Below are positions 30,362-38,907 of a DNA stretch of 64,000 nt, piece by piece (the stretch's first letter is position 1; each line of letters begins with the position of its first letter). The notes under the pieces are model-generated. The model saw only the letters and a list, made by a program, of their open reading frames with translations, did no database searches and was not told the DNA's origin. Origin of the DNA: Streptomyces sp. NBC_00250. GTDB lineage: Bacteria; Actinomycetota; Actinomycetes; Streptomycetales; Streptomycetaceae. The stretch is from contig NZ_CP108088.1 of NCBI RefSeq assembly GCF_036192275.1, positions 3,101,501-3,165,500 of the forward strand, written 5' to 3'. Both the position numbers and the translations under genes were made by a program.

Positions 30362-32341
30362 TCACGCCCGAGCCCCTCGGGCGCAGGGGTGGATGAAGTA
30401 GCGGGGCGCCGGGGGACGGCCTCGCTTGCCGGTCCGGGGCGGGGTCTCGATCCGGATGTAGCCGTGGTCCTCCAGGACGGCGGCGGCGGGCTCCAGCTCG
30501 GCGACCGTGGGGAAGGCGGAGCGCGAGACCTTGCTGAACAGGTCGCGTCGGCTGACGCTCTCCCAGCCGTTGTCTTCCAGGACCGACAGGAGGGTACGGG
30601 CGCGGGCGAGGGTGGCGTCCGCCCCCATGAGATCGAAGACGCTCAAAGCGTGGGCGGTGAAGTAGTCCGCCAACTCGATCGCGGACTGCATGGTCGCCGC
30701 GCTGATGGGCTTGTTGGTGCCGCCGTCGATGTGGTCGGCCAGGTGGAGCAGCCCGGCGATGCGGGCCGTGGCGCCGATGACCTTGCCTGCCCACTTGCCG
30801 ATGTGCCCGAGGCGTCCGCCCTTAGCCCGGAGCTGCGGCTCGATGCGCTCGGCGTACGCGACCAGGGCGGCATCGGCCTCGGGGCCCACCTGAACCACGA
30901 GGGGATCGGTCCAGTCCGCGAGCTTGAGCGTGAGAGCGAAAACGTTCCGCTCGTACGTCGCACCAACGGCGGGCGGGACGGGGTCCGGGTCGATCTTCCG
31001 GTAGCCGACCAGGGATTCCGGCAGGCAGTAGAGGAAGCGGGCGAGCAGGCCGCGGCCGTCGAAGCCGCGGTTCTTGCCGATGTCCTCCAAGACGCTGGGC
31101 TGGACGGCGAGCCCCATGGTGAGCGCGGGGGCCTCGATGAACTCCTGACGGGTCCGGCGGTCGACGCGCAGCCGGTCGCCGGCGTGGCCCTTGAGGAAGA
31201 CCTCCATGTTGGGGACGCCGGAGTACCGCCCGGCGATGATGTCGAAGATGCCGCCCTCGGCGGACATGACCGCGAGCCTGCCACCCTGCTCGGCGAGCAG
31301 AGTGGTGACGGTCTCGGGGGTGGCGTCGTCCGCGAGGAGCCGCGGGCGCGGCGGCACAGTCAGGGACTCGGCGGTCTGGGCGAGGCCGATTGCCTCGGCC
31401 ACCAGGTTGTCCCGCTCGGGGCCCTCCGCCTTGGCGGCTTGAGCGGCAGCCTTGTCGGCGGCCTCGCGGGCCATGCGGGCGGTGACCTCGGCCTCCACGA
31501 TCGTGAGGTGGGAGCCCTCCACGAGCGTGTTCTCCGCCTCGTAGAGCGGGGCGGTCATGGCTGCGAAGACGGCGGACTTCCGGTTGGCCGGGCCGAGGGC
31601 GACGACAACGAAGAGGTTCGTGGGCTCGCGCCACCGCCCGCGCACCTGGACGACGGCCCGGCCTCCGGCCGCGGTCGCGAGGACGGAGAGAGCGAGGGCG
31701 CCCGCGAGGTCCACCGGCGTCTGGGTCTCCTCGGCGAGCGCAACGACGAAGTCCGAGACCCAGCCGGGGAGGGCATCGACGGGGAACGGCGGCAGCTTCG
31801 GCTGCCGGTCCAGCGGGATCGGTTCCGGCCACGCGGCCGGGACGGTCGCGGCGCCGAGCGCGAGAGCCTCGCGGAGGTCGTCCTCGGTGGCCTCGGCCGA
31901 CATGCCGGCCTGGACGATGCGGGTGCCTACCTCGATGCTCCGGCGGCGCCGGGCGAGGTCGTGGACGATCTCGGCGTAGTAGGTGGCGTTGGCCGTGGAG
32001 GGCACGGCCTGGATGAGGGTGTGGAGGTAGGGCCGGCCGCCCGCGCTGACGAGTTCGCCGGTCTGCTCCAGGTGGTGCCCGAGGGTGATCGGGTCCACGG
32101 GCTGGCCCTGGGCGTGCAGGGCGAGGATCGCGCGGTGGATCGTCTCGTGGGCGGGCACGTAGTGGTCGGCCGGGTCCATCGAGCCGTTCACGTCGCCGAT
32201 GACGCCGGGCGCGAGCATGAGTGCGCCGACGACGGCCTGTTCGGCTTCCCGGTCGTGCGGTGCCATCCGCTCCGTGCCGTCGGGCACGCTGTGCAGCGGC
32301 ACCACGGGGGCGTACTGCCCATGGGCAGGCTCAGGTGTCAT
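30362..32341 (-). CDS. Replication protein: DnaB N-terminal-like domain fused to DUF3987 ATPase
   Basis: A 659-residue protein. Residues of about 25-130 look like the N-terminal domain of replicative helicase DnaB (MAPHDREAEQAVVGALMLAP ... IHRAILALHAQGQPVDPITLGHHLEQTGEL). The rest matches the DUF3987 pattern, with a modified P-loop GPANRKSAVF in place of GxxxxGKS, an ADDATPETVTTLLAEQGGRLAVMSAEGG block and a C-terminal winged-helix-like part. It occupies the rep position of an AICE but is neither a RepSA nor a primase-polymerase type by eye. The ATG at 32341 has AGGAGA upstream. Function as initiator or helicase loader is inferred. Confidence 0.75.
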   Translation of the reverse strand: MTPEPAHGQYAPVVPLHSVPDGTERMAPHDREAEQAVVGALMLAPGVIGDVNGSMDPADHYVPAHETIHRAILALHAQGQPVDPITLGHHLEQTGELVSAGGRPYLHTLIQAVPSTANATYYAEIVHDLARRRRSIEVGTRIVQAGMSAEATEDDLREALALGAATVPAAWPEPIPLDRQPKLPPFPVDALPGWVSDFVVALAEETQTPVDLAGALALSVLATAAGGRAVVQVRGRWREPTNLFVVVALGPANRKSAVFAAMTAPLYEAENTLVEGSHLTIVEAEVTARMAREAADKAAAQAAKAEGPERDNLVAEAIGLAQTAESLTVPPRPRLLADDATPETVTTLLAEQGGRLAVMSAEGGIFDIIAGRYSGVPNMEVFLKGHAGDRLRVDRRTRQEFIEAPALTMGLAVQPSVLEDIGKNRGFDGRGLLARFLYCLPESLVGYRKIDPDPVPPAVGATYERNVFALTLKLADWTDPLVVQVGPEADAALVAYAERIEPQLRAKGGRLGHIGKWAGKVIGATARIAGLLHLADHIDGGTNKPISAATMQSAIELADYFTAHALSVFDLMGADATLARARTLLSVLEDNGWESVSRRDLFSKVSRSAFPTVAELEPAAAVLEDHGYIRIETPPRTGKRGRPPAPRYFIHPCARGARA

Positions 32342-32427
32342 GCTGGGGTTTCTCCTGTTTCTGTCGAAGGGACGGAGAGCCGGGGCGGTCGCGGTCTTGT
32401 GGTGAGAGGCGACCGCCCCGGGCACAG

Positions 32428-32886
32428 CTACTTCTGCCTGAGCCACCGCTCGTACTGCTGGCGGGCGTAGGCGCGGGGGTCACAGATGACCGCGGTGTCG
32501 TCGCTGTCCATGAGGCGGCGGGCCGCCTCGGTGGCCATCTCCGCCGCGTCGCTCCGTACGCGCTCGCTCTCGTCGCTCAGCGCGATGCGGTCGAGGAGCG
32601 CGGCCTTGCGGAGCCAGAACTCGCGGCCGAGACCCTTGCCGAACGGCTTGTCGGCCGCGGTGCCGGCGGTCCAGCCGATCTCGCTGATGATGCTCGGGGC
32701 GAGCGCGTAAGCCTCCTCGGGCGTCGGCCACCGTTCGGCCCGCAGGTCGGCGGTGAGGTAGAGACGCTCGCGCTTGCCGTCGCGGGTCGCGTACTGGCGT
32801 ACGGCGCCCGTGGCAAAGGTGCCGCCGAGCGCGGCGGTCACCCGGTCGGTGTCGTCGGGGTCGCAGATGACGCGGATCTCGAACAT
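32428..32886 (-). CDS. Conserved AICE protein of unknown function
   Basis: A 152-residue soluble protein: the N-terminal half (FEIRVICDPDDTDRVTAALGGTF) looks like a small alpha/beta fold, the C-terminal half is helical and charged. I do not recognise a known domain. It sits between rep and a membrane protein, four bases upstream-overlapping neither, and shares the strand of the replication-transfer operon. Normal Streptomyces codon bias supports a real gene. Confidence 0.7.
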   Translation of the reverse strand: MFEIRVICDPDDTDRVTAALGGTFATGAVRQYATRDGKRERLYLTADLRAERWPTPEEAYALAPSIISEIGWTAGTAADKPFGKGLGREFWLRKAALLDRIALSDESERVRSDAAEMATEAARRLMDSDDTAVICDPRAYARQQYERWLRQK

Positions 32887-32889
32887 GGG

Positions 32890-33498
32890 TCAGTGCTCCT
32901 TGGTGGTCTCGATGGCGGGGAGTTCGGGCAGTCCGGCGCGGGTGAGGGCATGCGGGTCGAAGCCGGGCAGGGCCGCGCGCGTGAGGAGGGCGGTGGCGAG
33001 CTGCTCGGCGTAGAGGGCGCCGGTGCGGGCGGCCTCGATCTGGGCTCCGGCGCGCAGGGCTTCCACGCGCTCGATGTGGGCGTGGTCCTCGCGCCGCTCG
33101 GCCGTGTGCCGCTCGTGAGCGACGGTGGCGCGGCGATCGGTGCGCCAGTAGCGGGCGGCGAGCCCGTAGGCGACGGCGGTGGCGAGCACCCACAGCAGGA
33201 GCGGCAGGGACAGTCCGTCGGCGTATCCGGCGACCCCGGCGAAGGCGAGACCGCCCGAGGTCGCGAACGCGGTTCCGGCGAGCGTGCTGTCCCCGCGGTG
33301 ACCGGCCGCGGCGAAGGCGCCGGCCGTGGCGGCTCCGGCGGCGAGGACCACCATGAGGGCGGCGTTGCCGACGGAGTGTTCGGCACCGTTGGCGTTCCAG
33401 ATCCGGCCGAGGACCAGGACCGTGGACGTGGCGAGGGCGGGGGCCACCTTCGGCGTGGCCGTGGTGAGCCAGTGCGGGACGGTGATCGGCTCGTTCAT
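32890..33498 (-). CDS. Membrane protein of the transfer region (Spd-like)
   Basis: A 202-residue protein with about four hydrophobic segments in residues 18-125 (LMVVLAAGAATAGAFAAAG and LPLLLWVLATAVAYGLAARYW are clearest) and a charged cytoplasmic tail. Spd proteins of Streptomyces plasmids are unrelated-looking small membrane proteins that spread the plasmid between mycelial compartments; position near traB suggests the same role. Only three bases separate it from the next gene. Confidence 0.65.
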   Translation of the reverse strand: MNEPITVPHWLTTATPKVAPALATSTVLVLGRIWNANGAEHSVGNAALMVVLAAGAATAGAFAAAGHRGDSTLAGTAFATSGGLAFAGVAGYADGLSLPLLLWVLATAVAYGLAARYWRTDRRATVAHERHTAERREDHAHIERVEALRAGAQIEAARTGALYAEQLATALLTRAALPGFDPHALTRAGLPELPAIETTKEH

Positions 33499-33513
33499 CG
33501 CGGGCTCCTTCGG

Positions 33514-33708
33514 CTAGTTGGCGAGGTCGGAGAGGGCCGTGGCGGAGGACTGGACGAGGTTGGCGATCGGCTCGTACGCCCCGGTCCCGGCGGCGAAGAA
33601 CCCGAAGAGGAAGAGCACGATGGCGGCGCCGGCCCCGGAGGACTTGCTCTTCACGGCGAAGACGGACGCAGCGCCGAAGAGCAGGACGGCGGAGATCTCG
33701 AAGTTCAT
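33514..33708 (-). CDS. Small hydrophobic protein (SpdD-like)
   Basis: 64 residues with two hydrophobic segments (ISAVLLFGAASVFAV and GAAIVLFLFGFFAAGTGA). The ATG at 33708 has AGGAG six bases upstream; the longer frame upstream is a shadow. Size, topology and place resemble spd genes of Streptomyces conjugative plasmids. Confidence 0.7.
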   Translation of the reverse strand: MNFEISAVLLFGAASVFAVKSKSSGAGAAIVLFLFGFFAAGTGAYEPIANLVQSSATALSDLAN

Positions 33709-33731
33709 GTCAGGCTCCTGTCGTTGCGGGG

Positions 33732-33983
33732 TCAGCGGGTGCCGTCGCGGTGGACGCGGGCGGCGATGTTGAACAGGTGGCGTCCGACGCGTATGCGGAT
33801 GCCGTCGCCCTTGCAGCGGCGGCAGGTCTTGCCGCGCTTGGGCTTGCCCTTGCGGTCCGTCTTGAGGGCGAAGCCGAGTCCGTTGCACTTGCGGCAGTTG
33901 CCGAACGGCGAGGCCGCACACAGAGCGACGTAACCGAGTGTGATGACGAACAGGAGTGCGCTAGCGGCGAGGAAGGGGGTCAT
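33732..33983 (-). CDS. Small membrane protein with DnaJ-like zinc motif
   Basis: 83 residues: one membrane helix (residues 4-23), then two CxxCxGxG-like motifs (CRKCNGLGF and CRRCKGDGI) separated by a basic KTDRKGKPKRGK loop. The four cysteines probably bind one zinc, as in half a DnaJ zinc finger. The basic loop suggests nucleic-acid contact. The start lies inside the CTAGCGG repeat region. Confidence 0.75.
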   Translation of the reverse strand: MTPFLAASALLFVITLGYVALCAASPFGNCRKCNGLGFALKTDRKGKPKRGKTCRRCKGDGIRIRVGRHLFNIAARVHRDGTR

Positions 33984-34113
33984 CGGGGACCTCTCCGGTG
34001 GGTTTCCGGGTATGCGCAGGTCAGCCCGCTAGGAACTAGCGTGCTGATCAGATGCGGTATGGGGTGCTAGCGGTGCCGCTAGACCTAGCGGGGCTTGCTG
34101 CTAGGTCTAGCGG
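33961..34113. other. Candidate conjugal transfer locus (clt): CTAGCGG/CCGCTAG repeats
   Basis: Exact CTAGCGG at 33961, 34067, 34085 and 34107 and CCGCTAG at 34026 and 34076, plus near copies at 34036 and 34101. The 16-mer CTAGCGGTGCCGCTAG (34067-34082) is a perfect inverted repeat, and GACCTAGC/GCTAGGTC (34082-34089, 34100-34107) forms another. CTAG is normally rare in Streptomyces DNA; eight occur here in 150 bases. The array lies directly downstream of the traB-like gene, where TraB recognition repeats occur in known Streptomyces plasmids. Confidence 0.65.
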
Positions 34114-34122
34114 CGATCCGCG

Positions 34123-36348
34123 TCAGCTCGCGTCCCGGTTTCCGTCACGGTCCGCGATGGCAGCGGAGATGCGGGAGCGCTCGATGCCGCGCCGGTTGGC
34201 GCCCTTGCCGCTCTCGGTCTTGCCCCACACCTGGGTGGTGGAGATGCCGTGCGGCTTGAGGGCGGCGGCCAGTCCCTCGGGGTCCCAGCCGCCGTAGACG
34301 TCGGGGCGCAGCTCGGCGAGCCGGGCCACGACGACTTCGGACCAGACCTTGGGCTCTTCGGCGGGGACGACGGCGAGGATGTCGCGCAGCAGGTCGTACG
34401 CGCTGGTCTCGGCGGTCTCGAACGACTCCCCCAGCGCGTGGCCGGAGAGGGTGCCGGCCTGTTCGCGGAGCTTGCGGGCCCGCAGGCCGATGGTCTCGGC
34501 GGTGGGGGCGTCGACGTAGACGGAGGAGACGATCCGGGCGTCCGCTCCTTCGCCGACGAAGTAGTGGATGCCCTTGTCCTTCCAGGAGAACATCGTGGCC
34601 CGCACGCCTCGCTTGTACGAGGACGTGCCGAGGACCATGTCGTTCTCCAGCTGGCCCATGACCTTGAGGCAGAACCTGGCCGACGCGTTCGCGCTGATGC
34701 CGGTCGGCAGAGCCTTGGCGTCGGGGCGCTGGGTGGCGAGCAGCAGCACGATGCCGGTGGCGGGGCCGCGCTTGACCAGGTCGGTGCAGATCTCCTCGAA
34801 CTCCGCGCCGTGCTTGGGGTGTTCGAACCAGACCTGGCATTCGTCCACGCCGACGACGATCGGGTGGAGTCCCAGGTTCTTCATGTTGGCCAGTTCGCTG
34901 GTGACCTTCGACTCCGGGCAGATGTCCCGGGGCAGGGAGCGGATCATCTTCGCCCGGCGTCGAAGCTCGTCCCGCAGTTCCCGCAGGTCGGCGAGGGCGT
35001 ACTCGATGTCCTCTTCGTCGTCTCCGGCGCGGTGGCGGTGCGAGACGCGCTCGCCGACCGGGTCGAGGTCGCCGGTGCCCTTGAGGTCGTAGGTGTGCAG
35101 CTCGGCCCGCGGGTCGAGGGCGGCGATCAGGAGCAGCAGGCGCAGGAGGAACGTCTTGCCCATGCGGGGGATCGCGCCGATGACGGCGGCGATGTACATG
35201 AGCGTCATCTCCACCCAGCGTCCGCGCTGGTCGGTGCCGAAGGCGACCGGCTTGAACAGGTCCGTGGCCCCGCTCTTGAGCAGCGGCCACACGGGCTTCC
35301 GCGCGGTCGACATGTCCTGGTCGCCGACCCACAGCACCAGGTGGCCGGTGTGCTCCTCCGGCACGGCTTCGGGCCAGACGCAGCCCAGCGGGCGGCGCAG
35401 ACCGGAGGCGAGCTTGTCGCGGCGCTCGATCACGTCCGTGACGGTCACGCCGTACGGGAGGTCGCCCTCTGCACGCCAGCCGGGCCCGTCGCGGGTGATC
35501 GGGGCGGTGAACGTGAAGCCGTCCCGGCCCTTGCCCTGTGCCTGGTTGATCGCCGGGATGCCGAGCGCCCCCAGCGCGCGGAGGACGATGTCGCTGGTGA
35601 GCTTGGGCGCCTTGGTGACCTCCACGGCCCGGTTGATGACCGGAGCGTCTGCCTGGCCGCCGGCCGACCCGAGGGCGAGCAGCAGCGCGCCGACCGAGAC
35701 GACCTGGAGCCAGCCGGGGGCGAGGACGTAGAGGGCGAGCGCGGCGCCCATGCCGATCAGCGTGGCGAGGGTGGCGACCAGGGCCCGGAGCCGGACGCGG
35801 CCGTCGCGCTGCCGCGACAGCTTGAGGTACTCCGCCGCGTCCTCGCGTCGGACAGCGGCGAGTCGGACGGGCTCGCCCTCGCGGTCGGCGACCCAGCGCA
35901 TCGTGCCGCCGACGAACTTCGCAGCCCCGCGCGGGGCCTGGAGCGCGAGGCGCCCGGCATAGACCGGGGAGCGGAGCGCGTGGTACCCGGCGAGGTGGGT
36001 GTAGTGGCTGGCGACCCAGCGGGCGGCGGTCTTGAGTTCGGCCGTCGACCGCAGCCACGCGGGGACGATCCGTCGCCGCTTCGCGCCCGCGAGTCGGCCG
36101 AGGTATCCGGGCCCGGCGAGCGCCGGACCGTCGACCAACCGGCGGGCCGACGGGTCACCCGACTCGTCGGCCGACTCGTCCGTGGGGGAGTCGGGCGACG
36201 CGTCGGCGGTGGAGTTTGCCGACTCGGTGCGGGCGGATCGTGCCTTGTCGAGGTCGACCACATCGGCCCCAGAGTCGGGCGACCCGGTGGTGGCCATGTC
36301 GGCTTCAAGTCGGTCGAAGAAGTCGTTCTCGTCGTCGGGGTGCTTCAC
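34123..36348 (-). CDS. traB: FtsK/SpoIIIE-type DNA translocase (TraB-like transfer protein)
   Basis: A 741-residue hexameric motor that probably moves double-stranded element DNA between mycelia. The acidic N-terminal region is followed by a double membrane segment (LATLIGMGAALALYVLAP and VVSVGALLLALGSAGG). The ATPase has a Walker A, GAIPRMGKT, ending near residue 397, a Walker B, VVGVDEC, near 498-503, and the ATQRPDAKALPTGI motif. The C-terminal 60 residues (YGGWDPEGLAAALKPHGISTTQVWG...) look like a winged helix that would read TRS repeats. GTG at 36348 has AAGGAAG upstream and is preferred over the long upstream frame. Confidence 0.92.
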   Translation of the reverse strand: MKHPDDENDFFDRLEADMATTGSPDSGADVVDLDKARSARTESANSTADASPDSPTDESADESGDPSARRLVDGPALAGPGYLGRLAGAKRRRIVPAWLRSTAELKTAARWVASHYTHLAGYHALRSPVYAGRLALQAPRGAAKFVGGTMRWVADREGEPVRLAAVRREDAAEYLKLSRQRDGRVRLRALVATLATLIGMGAALALYVLAPGWLQVVSVGALLLALGSAGGQADAPVINRAVEVTKAPKLTSDIVLRALGALGIPAINQAQGKGRDGFTFTAPITRDGPGWRAEGDLPYGVTVTDVIERRDKLASGLRRPLGCVWPEAVPEEHTGHLVLWVGDQDMSTARKPVWPLLKSGATDLFKPVAFGTDQRGRWVEMTLMYIAAVIGAIPRMGKTFLLRLLLLIAALDPRAELHTYDLKGTGDLDPVGERVSHRHRAGDDEEDIEYALADLRELRDELRRRAKMIRSLPRDICPESKVTSELANMKNLGLHPIVVGVDECQVWFEHPKHGAEFEEICTDLVKRGPATGIVLLLATQRPDAKALPTGISANASARFCLKVMGQLENDMVLGTSSYKRGVRATMFSWKDKGIHYFVGEGADARIVSSVYVDAPTAETIGLRARKLREQAGTLSGHALGESFETAETSAYDLLRDILAVVPAEEPKVWSEVVVARLAELRPDVYGGWDPEGLAAALKPHGISTTQVWGKTESGKGANRRGIERSRISAAIADRDGNRDAS

Positions 36349-36424
36349 TGAGACTCTTCCTTCTCTTGAGAGGGATGGCGGGATCCGGCCGCTGCTTTGG
36401 TCGGTCGTGACCGGACCCCGTGAC

Positions 36425-36760
36425 TCACAGGTCGAACAGGCCGCCCTGGTCGGCGCCGGGCGCCGCGGCGGCACGCTGGGCGGTTCGGCGGGCGGCGGCG
36501 AAGCAGGGCGGGCACCAGGCGCGCAGCTCGCTCGCGGGCAGTGCCGCGGCGGCGAGCTCGGTGGTGAGCGGGTCGGCCGCGGCGGCCATGAGGCGGATCG
36601 GGCCACTGTGCTTGCCCGCGTGGCGGCCGTGCTCGCGGGTACAGCGCCCCTCGCCCTTCGTGTGGGGCTGTCCGCATGCGCCGGCGCACTGGCAGCGGTG
36701 CTGTGCGGCCTCCATCACGGTGTGGAAGAGGTCGGCGGCGGCGAGCGGGCCCGGCGTCAT
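36425..36760 (-). CDS. Small Cys/His-rich protein of the transfer operon
   Basis: 111 residues. The first half carries HRCQCAGACGQPHTKGEGRCTREHGRH and the second a CPPC pair, a spacing that suggests a zinc-binding, HNH-like or zinc-ribbon fold. No family can be named with confidence. Its start overlaps the GGDEF gene stop by four bases, so it is coupled to it, and it precedes traB by 76 bases. Confidence 0.7.
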   Translation of the reverse strand: MTPGPLAAADLFHTVMEAAQHRCQCAGACGQPHTKGEGRCTREHGRHAGKHSGPIRLMAAAADPLTTELAAAALPASELRAWCPPCFAAARRTAQRAAAAPGADQGGLFDL

Positions 36761-37407
36761 GCCGCCGCCCCCACCGCCGGTGCCCCGGTCGGGGCACCTC
36801 GGCGTCCCGACCGGCGGCCGGCGACCGCCGAGAGCAGCCGACCCAGCCGGGCCCCCTTGATCCCGGCGCGGCTCTGCTTGGCCGCGTACATGGCCTCATC
36901 GGCCCGGCCGAGGAGCGCGGAGAGGTCCTCGCCGGGGAAGTCGACGGCGCGGACCCAGCCGAGGGACACCGTGGTGGCCACGTGCGGGTTGGCCTTGTCG
37001 GCAGGACGAGCCAGTACCCCGTGGAGGACGGCGAGCAGGTCCGCGACCGTTCCGTCGGTGTCCAGGACGACAGCCGCGAACTCGTCGCCGCCGAGGCGCC
37101 CGGCGACACCGTTCGGGCCGACGTAGTGGGCGAGCCGGTCGGCGGTGGCCTTCAAGAGGGTGTCGCCGGCCGCGTGGCCGTGGCGGTCGTTGATCTGCTT
37201 GAAGTGGTCGACGTCCGCGAGGACGACCACCGCCCTGTCGTCACGCAGGAGCGCAGCGGCCCGGCGGGTGAAGCCCTCTCGGGTCCGCAGCCCGGTCAGC
37301 GGGTCGCGCCGGGCGGTGCGGAGACGACGGCGCAGCCACAGCACGTGGCCGGACCATCCGGCCGCGAGCGGGCCGGTTGCGGCGAGGATCGTGGCAAGGG
37401 TGTTCAT
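36757..37407 (-). CDS. GGDEF domain protein (probable diguanylate cyclase)
   Basis: 216 residues. One membrane helix at residues 4-24 is followed by a full GGDEF domain: DPLTGLRTREGF, ADVDHFKQINDRHGHAAGD (metal-binding Asp) and the intact active site GRLGGDEF at 104-110. No RxxD inhibitory site is seen at the usual place before it. It is expected to make cyclic di-GMP from two GTP at the membrane. In Streptomyces c-di-GMP controls development through BldD, so the element could influence host differentiation or mating competence. ATG at 37407 has GAGGAGGT upstream; both ends overlap neighbours by four bases. Confidence 0.88.
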   Translation of the reverse strand: MNTLATILAATGPLAAGWSGHVLWLRRRLRTARRDPLTGLRTREGFTRRAAALLRDDRAVVVLADVDHFKQINDRHGHAAGDTLLKATADRLAHYVGPNGVAGRLGGDEFAAVVLDTDGTVADLLAVLHGVLARPADKANPHVATTVSLGWVRAVDFPGEDLSALLGRADEAMYAAKQSRAGIKGARLGRLLSAVAGRRSGRRGAPTGAPAVGAAA

Positions 37408-38429
37408 GCGGCGACCTCCTCGGCCGTCTGAGCGGACTCGTCCGTGTCGCTGGCGTCGTTCGTGTCGACGGAGTGGAGATCCGGACGGCTGGCCCGCTCG
37501 GCGAGCAACTTGTCCCGCAGAACGCGAGAGTTGGCTGCCGAACAGTGCAGTGCGGTCCGGATCGCCTCGGCGTTGATCCCCGCCAGCGGCCAGTCGGCGG
37601 TCAGCTCGCGGGCCTCGGCCAGCAGCTCCGCCGCGGAACGCGGCGGCTTTGCCCCCTTGGGCTTCTGACGGGTGGTGCGCTTGCGCGGCTTCGGCTCGTC
37701 CTGCTCCTCGGTCGGCGGCGGCACGGGCGGCACGGCAAGCTCCTGCTCCGGCTCCTCCACAGGCCCGTCGGGGGCAAGCTCCCCGAGCCGCAGGAGGACA
37801 CGCTCGCGGCGCGGGGTCTTCGACCGCCACCGCCAGCCGTAGGTCTCGCGCAGGTCGGCGCGGGCGAGCTGCCGCTCCTTCTCGCGGGAGAGCGCGTCGG
37901 CGTACGAGGTGATCTCCCACAGCGTCATCCGTCGCCACAGCGAGAACGTGGAGGGAAAGGCCAGCAGCCACCGCGAGGCCCGGATCTTGTCCATTCGGCG
38001 CCCGGTCGCGGCCCCGATCCGTACGGCGTAGATGTGGGCGCCGATCTCGGAGAACACCACCCACAGCAGCGGCATCGTGCCGTGCGCGAGCTTGGCCCAC
38101 ATGCCGTGCCCGGCGGCCACGTTCAGGCCGCAGGTGATCAGTGTCAGGACCCAGGGCACGAATCGCACCCACGCGAGGGCCATGTCCATCCGGATCAGCA
38201 GGAGGTTGGCCACCGTGAACACCGGAATGGCCACGTCGATGCCGACCGGCAGCATCCACGGCTCGCCGAAGCCCCACCGCAGCGCGGCGGCCGACACGGC
38301 ATCGAAGGAGGAGATGAGCCCGAGGGCTCCGACGCCAGCCGCGGCGAGCGCGCCGATACCGGCGAGGCCCATCTCGGGGCGGGTCAGCGGCGGCACCGCC
38401 GACCGTTCGTTGGTGATCGCGATCGTCAT
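37404..38429 (-). CDS. DUF2637-type membrane protein with C-terminal HTH-like region
   Basis: 341 residues. Four or five membrane helices lie in residues 18-155 (MGLAGIGALAAAGVGALGLIS, MLPVGIDVAIPVFTVANLLLI and others), then a basic cytoplasmic part and a C-terminal segment (GINAEAIRTALHCSAANSRVLRDKLLAERA) that looks like the helix-turn-helix of replication or transfer proteins. DUF2637 proteins are frequent on Streptomyces plasmids; their role is not known to me. ATGA overlaps at both ends place it in a tightly coupled operon with the GGDEF gene. Confidence 0.78.
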   Translation of the reverse strand: MTIAITNERSAVPPLTRPEMGLAGIGALAAAGVGALGLISSFDAVSAAALRWGFGEPWMLPVGIDVAIPVFTVANLLLIRMDMALAWVRFVPWVLTLITCGLNVAAGHGMWAKLAHGTMPLLWVVFSEIGAHIYAVRIGAATGRRMDKIRASRWLLAFPSTFSLWRRMTLWEITSYADALSREKERQLARADLRETYGWRWRSKTPRRERVLLRLGELAPDGPVEEPEQELAVPPVPPPTEEQDEPKPRKRTTRQKPKGAKPPRSAAELLAEARELTADWPLAGINAEAIRTALHCSAANSRVLRDKLLAERASRPDLHSVDTNDASDTDESAQTAEEVAA

Positions 38430-38617
38430 CGCACACCGCCGAAGAGCTTCCGGTTCCGAACCGCCCAGCCGATGTGCTGGATGAGGAACCCGAGAACCGC
38501 CGCGGCGAACAGCCACGCCTGATGAGCCGCAACAGCGCCCCCGGCGCTGCCCACCGCGATCAGCGAGCCGAGCCAGACGAGAACCAGCTCCGGGCCCCAG
38601 GGCACCCGGGCGCTCAT
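38426..38617 (-). CDS. Small two-helix membrane protein
   Basis: 63 residues with two hydrophobic segments (LVLVWLGSLIAVGSAGGAVAA and LFAAAVLGFLIQHIGWAV). Four-base overlaps on both sides (38426-38429 and 38614-38617) strongly support it as a real gene of the operon. Possibly a partner of the DUF2637 protein. Confidence 0.72.
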   Translation of the reverse strand: MSARVPWGPELVLVWLGSLIAVGSAGGAVAAHQAWLFAAAVLGFLIQHIGWAVRNRKLFGGVR

Positions 38618-38907
38618 GCCGCCGCTCCCTTCCGGGAACGGGGGCGGCGGGCCGCCGGCCGTACCAGCGGGATGACGTTGAACAGCTCCGGCGCGAACGC
38701 CTCGATCGCCTCGGCGGCGACTCGGCTCACCTCGTCCGGCAGGTTCGGGTTGTCCGCGAGGATGTCCCGAGCCGCGTCCAGACGAGCCGCGCGCTCCTCC
38801 TCGCTCTCGCCCTCCACCCCGAGCCACAGCTCCACCGGGGTGCCGAGGGCGAGTTCCACGAAGTCGTTGGCGCTGACGGCCTGATGGCCGCCGATGAATG
38901 TACGCAT
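38614..38907 (-). CDS. Conserved small protein, first gene of the transfer-replication operon
   Basis: 97 residues, mostly acidic helix (VEGESEEERAARLDAARDILADNPNLPDEVSRVAAEAIEAF) with a basic tail. No domain recognised. ATG at 38907 follows AGGAGC. It opens the minus-strand run of thirteen genes that ends with int. Confidence 0.7.
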   Translation of the reverse strand: MRTFIGGHQAVSANDFVELALGTPVELWLGVEGESEEERAARLDAARDILADNPNLPDEVSRVAAEAIEAFAPELFNVIPLVRPAARRPRSRKGAAA

